Of a stretch of DNA of 57,388 nt, positions 17,127-24,229 are shown piece after piece (the stretch's first letter is position 1; each line of letters begins with the position of its first letter). This DNA comes from Alphaproteobacteria bacterium (GTDB taxonomy: Bacteria > Pseudomonadota > Alphaproteobacteria > Micavibrionales > Micavibrionaceae), in contig JALEGH010000023.1 in NCBI GenBank assembly GCA_022763065.1, positions 1-57,388 of the forward strand, read 5' to 3'. Made by a program: the position numbers and the translations under genes. The notes under the pieces were generated by a model. It was not told the DNA's origin. It did not search any database and saw only the letters and a list, made by a program, of their open reading frames with translations.

Positions 17127-17513
17127 TTACATATTTTCTAAAGCGTTTGTGATGTTTCCGGTTTGACAAAGCCTGCTTACAATTTTGAGAAGCTGCGACT
17201 TTTCAAATGGCTTTTCAAGGGTTTCATCGGCAAAATATTCGGCGAAATCAAGCATATCGCCTTCTTTGTTGTAGGCGCTAATGGCAAGAACAGCCGTCTG
17301 AATTTCATTTTTTCTGATATATTCTCCCACAGAAATGCCGCTTTGTTCTGGCATCACAACATCTGTAATAACCAGATTGTATTTATTGGTTTTGAGCCTA
17401 TCAATGGCATGCGCTCCATTAGGGCTTTCTTCAACGTCATATCCGGCAGATATAAGTGTCTTGAGTAAAACTGTACGGATAAAATCATCATCATCTACGA
17501 CTAATATTTTCAT
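17127..17513 (-). CDS. single-domain response regulator (CheY-like)
   Basis: The 128-residue protein is a lone receiver domain: MKILVVDDDDF supplies the acidic pocket, Asp51 in VITDVVMP is the phosphorylation site, AISAYN gives the switch Ser, and EKPF the conserved Lys. There is no output domain. The frame is open further upstream to 17582, but the ATG at 17513 starts exactly where receiver domains start and has AAAGG 6 nt ahead. It faces the hybrid kinase gene tail to tail. The 271 bp upstream, up to nadV, hold only a short hairpin (CTCTCC...GGGGAG near 17591-17609) and A/T-rich DNA with no gene. Confidence 0.88.
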   Translation of the reverse strand: MKILVVDDDDFIRTVLLKTLISAGYDVEESPNGAHAIDRLKTNKYNLVITDVVMPEQSGISVGEYIRKNEIQTAVLAISAYNKEGDMLDFAEYFADETLEKPFEKSQLLKIVSRLCQTGNITNALENM

Positions 17514-17784
17514 TTTTTGCCTTTCTGCAATAACATAAAAGTTACAAGCCAACTGTAGGTCCAACCTGTTGAAAAAAGTCAATTTTTTCCTCTCCCATTA
17601 GAGGGGAGAAAGATGTTTTGCACAAGGGTTGCTCATATACGTCTGTATGGATGCAGGCAAAAATATTTTTAACCGCAATTTAAGGACAAGATTTTTTATA
17701 AGCCTTTTTATTGGCAATTGAAGTGGGTTGAGCAGGGTGTAAAGATGCGGTTCGGATGATCGTAAAATGATTTTTTGAGAGCCT

Positions 17785-19383
17785 TTAATCTGCTTTCAAC
17801 GCGAACGGATCTTTAATCGGTTGTGACGGAGGGTTGTGGTACAGGTTTGCTGTATGATTTGCAATGTCACGTATTTGGCTGAATTCTTGATGCCGTAGAA
17901 TCTTTCCGTTTCTGTATACAACACCCAGAAGGTCTTTTTCACCCGGTTTCAGATCACTAATATTTTTTGTTTGGAAGGCAACGCCATTCCAGATGGTGGC
18001 AAGGCGGCCACGTTTTGACTTTTTATTAAAAGCGCCCTTTCCCGTCTTGGGATCTTTATAAACCTCATAGTCTTTCCCATTGATTTTTGCGTAAGAGGCC
18101 TTCATGGCAAAGCCGAGTGTATCGCGGTTAAGCTTCTGGAGTAGGCCGCCGCCCATACCAAAGACCATGTTTTCTGCGCTCCATCCTTTTTCTTTGAGAG
18201 CTTCTAAAATATCTTTGACGCCTGTTGGGTCGATCCCATCTCCCCATAAAATACGCAGGCAATCCGGTAGGGTTTTGTATCCTTTGCTATTGGTTGTAAT
18301 TTCATCCGCGTACTTATCTGCGAGAATTTCAAATGTTTGCAAGGTGGTTGCAACAGGATCGCCACTGTCGGGACGAATAACGACGCGGCTTCCCTGTTTT
18401 CCGGCCTCTAAAATATCATTTTTGAATTTTTCACCATAGAGATGTCCGACAGCATGAAAATAGTCATATGAGTCAGATACAATCGAAACAATTTTTTCAG
18501 GCTCCGCCTTTGCCATCTCAATCATATTTTTAATTTGTTCAATTTCTCCGTCTGGCCCTTTGATGGTCATGGTGGAGTGCTCAGATGCTTCAACAGAAAA
18601 TGCCGGAACAGGGCGTCCATCTTGCTTCATTTTTTGAAGCAATTTGATCATGGCTCTTTTGGGGTTGTCGGGGGTTTGGGTTAGAAACTCTTCATATTCG
18701 GAATCATAATAGCGCATGGCGGCAATCATGCCTGATACCGTGTCTGTCCCGAGAAAACTGACAAGATGTGACATACCGCCTAGGGCGGCACTTTCTGTTG
18801 AGCTTACGCCGCGGGCGCCAAAATCATGAAGCATAAAATCGATAGATTCAGGGTGATCAGAAGTTTCGTCCAACAGTCCGGAGATTATATCCTTAGAAAT
18901 GCGTGATTGTGTTGCAACTGTTGTCGTATACCAAACGCCGCGTAACATAGCTGTTTCAATATAACTTGTTAACCATGCGCAATTTGAATCGGTATTGATG
19001 ACCTCAACCATAGCATTGCTAACAGGGGCAACAGTTCCTTCAGGAAGGGCACGAATTTCAACGGGAAGTCTTCCCTCATACGTGTCTAGAATATATTGCC
19101 ATCCTTCTTTGTTGAACGGTTCGCCGTGCGCTTCAAAAAGAAGTTCAGCCAAGTCAATATCATCTTGTGTAATGGGAACGGCGAGATGATCTTTGATAAA
19201 GGCCTGAAGGCCAAAGAAAAGAGCATAGTTATATTCTTCTCCAAACTCTTTGGCATAGGCGCTCTTACGTGCTTCGATATAGCTTGAAACATGTGTCGTG
19301 CCTTCAGGATATTGTCTGTAATGCGAAACCTTGTATGAATCAGCCTCATTAATTGAGCTGTTGAGCTGTGCAAGAATATTCAT
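17785..19383 (-). CDS. nadV: nicotinamide phosphoribosyltransferase
   Basis: NadV joins nicotinamide to PRPP to give NMN, a salvage route to NAD. Recognition rests on DSYKVSHYRQYP at the N-terminus, FMLHDFGARG, the catalytic His269 in ASEHSTMT, VSDSYD and the PRPP-binding IRPDSGDP (336-343). The equivalents in animal NAMPT are a catalytic His and an RPDSG loop. At 532 residues it is longer than human NAMPT (491). Much of the excess is an insertion of about 28 residues just before the catalytic His (about 228-255, MRYYDSEYEEF to KQDGRPVP). The start has a strong AAGGAG. No NMN adenylyltransferase or amidase gene is next to it. Confidence 0.93.
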   Translation of the reverse strand: MNILAQLNSSINEADSYKVSHYRQYPEGTTHVSSYIEARKSAYAKEFGEEYNYALFFGLQAFIKDHLAVPITQDDIDLAELLFEAHGEPFNKEGWQYILDTYEGRLPVEIRALPEGTVAPVSNAMVEVINTDSNCAWLTSYIETAMLRGVWYTTTVATQSRISKDIISGLLDETSDHPESIDFMLHDFGARGVSSTESAALGGMSHLVSFLGTDTVSGMIAAMRYYDSEYEEFLTQTPDNPKRAMIKLLQKMKQDGRPVPAFSVEASEHSTMTIKGPDGEIEQIKNMIEMAKAEPEKIVSIVSDSYDYFHAVGHLYGEKFKNDILEAGKQGSRVVIRPDSGDPVATTLQTFEILADKYADEITTNSKGYKTLPDCLRILWGDGIDPTGVKDILEALKEKGWSAENMVFGMGGGLLQKLNRDTLGFAMKASYAKINGKDYEVYKDPKTGKGAFNKKSKRGRLATIWNGVAFQTKNISDLKPGEKDLLGVVYRNGKILRHQEFSQIRDIANHTANLYHNPPSQPIKDPFALKAD

Positions 19384-19403
19384 ATTTTTTCTCCTTTTCG
19401 GCC

Positions 19404-19466
19404 GATGACGGTACTATTAAGCGTCATCATGAAGGTCTGTTTGTCGGATAAGCCGATATCAATATC
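19404..19466 (-). promoter_or_regulatory. hairpin-rich 5' leader of nadV (candidate RNA element)
   Basis: On the minus strand the leader can form three consecutive hairpins. The 5' one is GATAT/ATATC (19455-19466), next TCGG/CCGA (19444-19456), and the 3' one GATGACG/CGTCATC with an 11-nt loop (19404-19428), which ends just before the AAGGAG. The GCCGA between the last hairpin and the ribosome site could instead pair with TCGGC of the middle hairpin, giving two exclusive folds. I do not recognise a known NAD-related riboswitch. Confidence 0.35.
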
Positions 19467-19491
19467 AAATCATGTTTGCTAATCTCTATAG

Positions 19492-19519
19492 ATGTAAAAA
19501 ATTACATAACATATGTCAA
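19492..19519 (-). promoter_or_regulatory. putative nadV promoter with overlapping palindrome
   Basis: On the minus strand a perfect -35 TTGACA (19514-19519) is followed after 17 nt by a weak -10 TACATC (19491-19496). The perfect inverted repeat ATGTAA-AAAA-TTACAT (19492-19507) covers the spacer and -10, the usual place for a repressor site. The regulator cannot be named. Confidence 0.35.
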
Positions 19520-19632
19520 TAAGAACTGGACATTTGGACGATAATATTCATAATCTCTAAAATGGCCTTTTGGCACTGGATCAGGTGCGTGAATCCCCGT
19601 ACAATAACGCTAGTTAGCTGGTGACGCCTTTT

Positions 19633-19662
19633 TTGACGCCATATCGCGTTTTCCTTTAGAAT
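19633..19662 (+). promoter_or_regulatory. putative sigma70 promoter of recN
   Basis: TTGACG (19633-19638), an 18-bp spacer and TAGAAT (19657-19662) form a good sigma70-type promoter about 40 bp before recN. No LexA-type site is visible near it. The rest of the 326-bp nadV-recN gap (19520-19632) holds nothing I can recognise. Confidence 0.45.
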
Positions 19663-19709
19663 AAGGTATTATCGTTAAGCCCAATATATCGTAAGGTGTT
19701 TACCTATCT

Positions 19710-21425
19710 ATGTTACGCAGATTACAAGTAGAACAGTTTGTTATCATTGATAAATTGGACCTGACTTTTGAAGACAGGCTGACAATTTTTACCGGGGAAA
19801 CCGGTGCCGGTAAGTCGATTATCTTGGGCGCGCTGGGCTTGATTTTAGGGGACCCCCCTAATAAGGAATCTATCCGTCAGGGAGCTAAACAGTCTGTTTT
19901 TGATGCGACCTTGATACCTCCGAAAGACCATCCTGTCTGGCCTTTTTTGATTGAAAAGGGGTTGGCCAAGGAGGCACAAGATGAATTTGTCATTCACCGC
20001 GTCATGAAGCTAGAGGGCGATGACGAAATCAAAGTAAATGGCAAGGACGTTAAGCTCAAGCTTTTGGAGAAAATCGGAACGTTTTTAGTTGAAATTCATG
20101 GTCAGTTTGCCAACCAGAGCTTACTAGGGCCTGCAAACCAGCTCCATTTGCTTGATTTGTCAGGTGCTTTTCCGCAGGAAGTCTTTGACAATGTCGCTAA
20201 TGCACTGAGTGATGTGCATCGCTATACGAAAGAATTGGAAGAAGAAAAGCTGTTTTTGGCCAAGCATAAGGGGCTCATTCTCAAACATATCGAAGAAGTT
20301 GTTGGTAAGTTTGAATCGATCGGCATGAAAGAAGGCTTCATTGAAGAGGTGAAGTCCGAATATTCAAGGCTTTTGATTGCCAAAGATACTTCTGAGGCAT
20401 TGCAGTCTATATTGGGGCGCCTCATCGCAACGGGCGGTATTGTTCAAGGATTGGCTGGATGTTGTTCGACGCTCGATAATCAAAAAAACATCGAAGCTGA
20501 AAAGATGGTGAAATTATCGAAGCACTTGAAGGATTCTGTCGATAGTACCCGCGCGGCAGTCGCGGAGCTAAACCATGTATCTCCGGAATATGAAATCGAT
20601 ACCAAGCCGCTTAAAAGATACAAGGATATTTTGAACGTTCTAAAAGATATATCTCAGGCAAACAAGATCAAGTTTGACGATCTGGCGGCCTATTGGGACG
20701 AAATGTATGGTAAGCTTCAGCGTGTGCGTAACGGGCGTGAGCGTATAGCAGAAATTGAAAAATCGCTTATTGAGTCAAAACAGTCCTATCGTGAGCATGC
20801 TCATGTTTTGACTGGCAAACGTATTGAGGCTGGAGAGGCTTTGGGTAAGGCAATTACGGCTGAATTTGCGCCGCTCATGTTGAACAAGGCGCAGTTTGAA
20901 GTGGTGGTCGAAGAAAAACCGGAGATGGAATGGACGCCGCTTGGTTTCAACGAAGTCACTTTTACGGCGCGGATGAACCCCGGTATGCCTTTTAGCCCGA
21001 TTTCAGAAACCGCGTCCGGAGGGGAATTGGCGCGGATGATTTTGGCGCTCAAGGTTGTGTTGCAAGAGGTCCAGACAACGTCCACGCTTGTTTTCGATGA
21101 GGTGGATACCGGTATTGGTGGTAAAGCTGCGGCGGCTGTGGGGGAGCGGATTGCCCTTCTGGCGGAATCAACGCAGGTGCTTGTCATTACACACAGCCCG
21201 CAAGTGGCCTCACGCGGAGACCAGCATTTGCACATCAGCAAGCGGGTTGAAGGGGATAAAACAATTTCGAGTGTGCGGGAGCTTTCAATGGAAGAGCGTA
21301 TTGATGAAATTTCCCGTATGTTGGCAGGTGACAAGTTAACCGAGGAATCTCAAGCTGCCGCGCAGAGCTTAATTAACGAGGCCAAAGCGGCGGCCGATGC
21401 GCGCCGTCAAAAGGTGAATGCGTAA
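19710..21425 (+). CDS. recN: DNA repair protein RecN
   Basis: RecN is an SMC-like ATPase that helps hold and repair broken DNA ends in the RecA pathway. The 571-residue protein has Walker A GETGAGKS near residue 30, a central coiled-coil region, the ABC signature ASGGELARM, and Walker B LVFDEVDTGIGG followed by the His switch VITHSPQVA. Length is normal. The ribosome site AAGGTG is part of a small hairpin, AGGT-GTTT-ACCT, just before the ATG, which could lower initiation. It is divergent from nadV and followed after 60 bp by the serine deaminase gene. Confidence 0.96.
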   Translation: MLRRLQVEQFVIIDKLDLTFEDRLTIFTGETGAGKSIILGALGLILGDPPNKESIRQGAKQSVFDATLIPPKDHPVWPFLIEKGLAKEAQDEFVIHRVMKLEGDDEIKVNGKDVKLKLLEKIGTFLVEIHGQFANQSLLGPANQLHLLDLSGAFPQEVFDNVANALSDVHRYTKELEEEKLFLAKHKGLILKHIEEVVGKFESIGMKEGFIEEVKSEYSRLLIAKDTSEALQSILGRLIATGGIVQGLAGCCSTLDNQKNIEAEKMVKLSKHLKDSVDSTRAAVAELNHVSPEYEIDTKPLKRYKDILNVLKDISQANKIKFDDLAAYWDEMYGKLQRVRNGRERIAEIEKSLIESKQSYREHAHVLTGKRIEAGEALGKAITAEFAPLMLNKAQFEVVVEEKPEMEWTPLGFNEVTFTARMNPGMPFSPISETASGGELARMILALKVVLQEVQTTSTLVFDEVDTGIGGKAAAAVGERIALLAESTQVLVITHSPQVASRGDQHLHISKRVEGDKTISSVRELSMEERIDEISRMLAGDKLTEESQAAAQSLINEAKAAADARRQKVNA

Positions 21426-21485
21426 ATTTGGTATGGGTATTGCGGTCGTGAAGTGATGAAGAAACAAAGCCCCGTTTATTAGTAT

Positions 21486-22886
21486 ATGTTTATTAGCATA
21501 TTTGATCTTTTTAAAATAGGTATTGGTCCGTCAAGTTCACACACGATGGGGCCGATGGTGGCGGCGTCCAGATTTTTGGGCTCTGTTGAAAAACTTTCAC
21601 TTGATAAGCCCGTTCAGATACGGGTTTCTTTTTATGGTTCATTGGCTTTTACAGGAAAAGGGCATGCAAGTGACCGGGCAGTGATTTTGGGACTACTTGG
21701 TTTTGAACCGGCAACAATTGATCCGGATAATGTTGAAAACCAGATTGAAAATTTGAACAAGTCAAAGCAGATTGCTTTGAAAAACGGTGCTCACGTCGTT
21801 TTTGATCCGCAAGAAGATATTATTTTTGACTACGGCCCGCCTCTGGAAGGCCATCCTAACGGTATGATTTTTGAGGCCCGGAGTGAAGGAGGGGGGGAAG
21901 ATGAGGCTCCTTATCTCAAAGAAACCTATTACTCCGTCGGGGGTGGATTTGTCGTATCGGAAGAAGAGCTTCGGGAGCAAGGTTTGAAACAAAAATCTCA
22001 ACCCCAGATAAAAAAAATTCCCTACCCTTTCGAAAATGCGGATGAGATGCTCCGTATGGCCGAAGAATCAGGTTTATCCATTGCACAAATGAAAAAAGAA
22101 AATGAGTTAACACGGATAAACTCCAAAGAACTGGCGACCCAAATTAAAAAGATATGGTCTGTTATGAATGCTTCTATTGATCGGGGGCTGGATAAAAAAG
22201 GGGTGCTCCCGGGGGAACTTAATGTGAAGCGTCGGGCGCAAGAGATTATGGAGCAGCTCCAGAATGAAGAGCGTAAGAATAGTCAAACGCATCACATATG
22301 TAATGAATGGCTGTCCGTTTACGCGATGGCGGTGAATGAAGAAAACGCAGCAGGCGGGCAGATTGTCACGGCACCGACAAATGGTGCGGCGGGTGTTGTG
22401 CCGGCGGTGTTGCGTTATTATCTGGATTTTGTTCCGGGTGCCAATGAGGAAGGAATTGAAATTTTTTTACTTACGGCTGCTGCTATTGGTGGCATCATCA
22501 AGAATAACGCCTCTATTTCCGGTGCGGAAGTCGGGTGTCAGGGAGAGGTTGGCTCGGCCTCTGCGATGGCGGCGGCGGGTCTGTGCGCGGTCTTCGGCGG
22601 TACGCCGATGCAAATTGAAAATGCGGCGGAAATTGCGTTGGAGCATCATTTGGGGATGACTTGTGATCCGGTGGCCGGATTGGTGCAGGTGCCGTGTATT
22701 GAGCGTAATGGGTTAGGCGCGGTCAAGGCGGTGACGGCGGCCTCTTTGGCCTTAAGGGGGGATGGCACCCACGTTATTTCGCTGGATAGTTGTATCGAAA
22801 CCATGCGTCAAACGGGTTTGGATATGTCGGATAAGTATAAAGAAACCTCGCAAGGGGGGTTGGCTGTTAATTTTGTTGAGTGTTAA
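21486..22886 (+). CDS. sdaA: L-serine ammonia-lyase (iron-sulfur type)
   Basis: The enzyme deaminates serine to pyruvate and ammonia using a 4Fe-4S cluster instead of PLP. The start [20 protein letters not shown] is the family signature of the beta domain; the alpha domain has [16 protein letters not shown]. Cluster cysteines appear in [23 protein letters not shown] and [10 protein letters not shown]. At 466 residues it is a single-chain form of normal length. No Shine-Dalgarno precedes the ATG, and a 14-nt near-perfect tandem repeat overlaps the start (21474-21486 and 21488-21500, GTTTATTAG[T/C]ATA). Confidence 0.95.
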   Translation: MFISIFDLFKIGIGPSSSHTMGPMVAASRFLGSVEKLSLDKPVQIRVSFYGSLAFTGKGHASDRAVILGLLGFEPATIDPDNVENQIENLNKSKQIALKNGAHVVFDPQEDIIFDYGPPLEGHPNGMIFEARSEGGGEDEAPYLKETYYSVGGGFVVSEEELREQGLKQKSQPQIKKIPYPFENADEMLRMAEESGLSIAQMKKENELTRINSKELATQIKKIWSVMNASIDRGLDKKGVLPGELNVKRRAQEIMEQLQNEERKNSQTHHICNEWLSVYAMAVNEENAAGGQIVTAPTNGAAGVVPAVLRYYLDFVPGANEEGIEIFLLTAAAIGGIIKNNASISGAEVGCQGEVGSASAMAAAGLCAVFGGTPMQIENAAEIALEHHLGMTCDPVAGLVQVPCIERNGLGAVKAVTAASLALRGDGTHVISLDSCIETMRQTGLDMSDKYKETSQGGLAVNFVEC

Positions 22887-22938
22887 AGCGTTTGCACGTA
22901 TCAATAAGCTAAATTAATGCCCTTGAAGGGAACTTAAA

Positions 22939-23379
22939 ATGAAGTTCATAGTTAATATTTTTCAATCACTCCATCGGACTATTGTACCGTTTTTAGGGTC
23001 AGTTGAAAGTCACTTTCCAAAGCTTAAAACACATTTGGAAGAGATGTTGGTCAGGCATATAGACGAAAAAATAAAAAAGATAAAAGAAGATCCAGAATTC
23101 AAAGAAAAATTACTTCAATTAAAGAGCGAATTGTCTCAGAGTTTTGATGAATCCGTGTCTATTTCCTATCAAAAAGATTGCCCGGGAATGCTACAAGGAA
23201 GACCACACCTTGCTGATAAAGTTGTGGTTTCAGTTACGCGAGAATTTGATTCCACATGCCATCAAGAGGAAGTTTATGTGAGCTCTCTTTTTCAAGAAGC
23301 TGCGGCAAAACATATCAAAAATAGAGGTTTTGATGTGAAAAACTTCTCTCCTGCGGTATCTTGCACAATTGTGGGATAG
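22939..23379 (+). CDS. hypothetical protein (146 aa)
   Basis: I do not recognise this protein. It begins with an amphipathic or weakly hydrophobic stretch (about 1-20), then a charged helical region rich in Lys and Glu (about 30-75). The C-terminal part of mixed strands and helices has three Cys (KDCPG, STCHQ, VSCTI). There is no signal peptide cleavage site or membrane segment I would trust. AAGGGAAC 6 nt before the ATG is a good ribosome site, which supports translation. It stands alone after sdaA and converges on the next unknown gene; base composition is more AT-rich than its neighbours. Confidence 0.7.
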   Translation: MKFIVNIFQSLHRTIVPFLGSVESHFPKLKTHLEEMLVRHIDEKIKKIKEDPEFKEKLLQLKSELSQSFDESVSISYQKDCPGMLQGRPHLADKVVVSVTREFDSTCHQEEVYVSSLFQEAAAKHIKNRGFDVKNFSPAVSCTIVG

Positions 23380-23407
23380 AAGGCTTTGCGCAAGTAGGTT
23401 GTGGTTT

Positions 23408-24085
23408 CTACTGGGCGTATATATCAAATGTAGATTTGCGAACTTTTTTTACGGTATCTCTTGGATGATGACAGCGTGTAAGCCATTCGGGCTTTTGCCA
23501 TCTGTTCATTAAAGCAGATATTTTGGGGAATTCTTCAAAATTTTCAATATCCAGAATGTCGATGTAAACGTGATTCGCATCACTGTGGACGTACATCATT
23601 TGATTGATGCGCTCTATCTCACGTCGTTCGTCCTCGTTAAAAAATCTATCTTCAAAAACAGGCCAGATAATCATATTGTGAAGGTTTCTAAGTGCCGGGG
23701 TTGGAAGATCTTTAATTTCCTTGAAGGCTTCGGAGGATTCCGGTTCCAGCCAGTTTATGCCCGGGATGCCGCGCCATCCCGGGGGATGCATTCCAGCGTA
23801 GTTTACTTTTGCAAGCTTGCCATCAAGGTCCAATATATACGCTGGATTACTTCTGTATAAGACAGGAGAGAACTTATCTCTTACGAATTTTTGAATAATT
23901 TTATGATCTTCACCTGATTGTAATTTCCATGTGCAAATAGCTTTTTCAGCTTCGGGATCCTCAATACGAAATGTCGCGAATTTCAGGATTTTAGGAGTTT
24001 TAGGCTTTTTATTGTCGCTTGCGCCCGTGAAATAGCGTGTCAGGTTTTTAACGCCATCTGTTACGCTAATAAAATTATTCAGCAT
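23408..24085 (-). CDS. hypothetical protein (225 aa)
   Basis: I do not recognise this protein. It is soluble, without signal peptide or membrane segments, and rich in aromatic residues and proline, with segments such as HPPGWRGIPGINWLEPES, IIWPVFEDRFFNEDERREIERI and DANHVYIDILDIENF. No enzyme motif stands out. A -10-like TATACT lies about 15-25 nt upstream of the start and GCGGGGTG provides a possible ribosome site. It is divergent from the E1 dehydrogenase operon and convergent with the other unknown gene. Confidence 0.7.
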   Translation of the reverse strand: MLNNFISVTDGVKNLTRYFTGASDNKKPKTPKILKFATFRIEDPEAEKAICTWKLQSGEDHKIIQKFVRDKFSPVLYRSNPAYILDLDGKLAKVNYAGMHPPGWRGIPGINWLEPESSEAFKEIKDLPTPALRNLHNMIIWPVFEDRFFNEDERREIERINQMMYVHSDANHVYIDILDIENFEEFPKISALMNRWQKPEWLTRCHHPRDTVKKVRKSTFDIYAQ

Positions 24086-24210
24086 TTCGGCACCCCGCTC
24101 TAGTATAAATTGCTTCCGGATAGGGAGTTCGTAGCATAGTTTTTTAAGGGGAGCAAGAATTATTTTTCATATTTCTTCTTGTGTGTATCCCTCTATACAA
24201 TTGGGGAATG

Positions 24211-24227
24211 CCCCGATAAAATCGGGG
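24211..24227 (+). promoter_or_regulatory. GC-rich hairpin directly before the E1 start codon
   Basis: CCCCGAT-AAA-ATCGGGG is a perfect 7-bp stem with a 3-nt loop ending 2 nt before the ATG at 24230. No T-run follows, so it is not a classical terminator. It occupies the place of the ribosome site and could block initiation or be a protein site. The nearest Shine-Dalgarno-like AAGGGGAG is at 24146-24153, far upstream. Confidence 0.4.
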
Positions 24228-24229
24228 CC

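Noticed and set aside
17588-17612. The hairpin near the response-regulator gene as a terminator.
   Set aside because: No T-run follows the stem on either strand and it lies upstream, not downstream, of the regulator gene.
19520-19700. A LexA (SOS) box in front of recN.
   Set aside because: GAAC and TTGGAC pieces near 19523 do not give either GTTC-N7-GTTC or an intact CTGT-N8-ACAG, so no SOS site is claimed.
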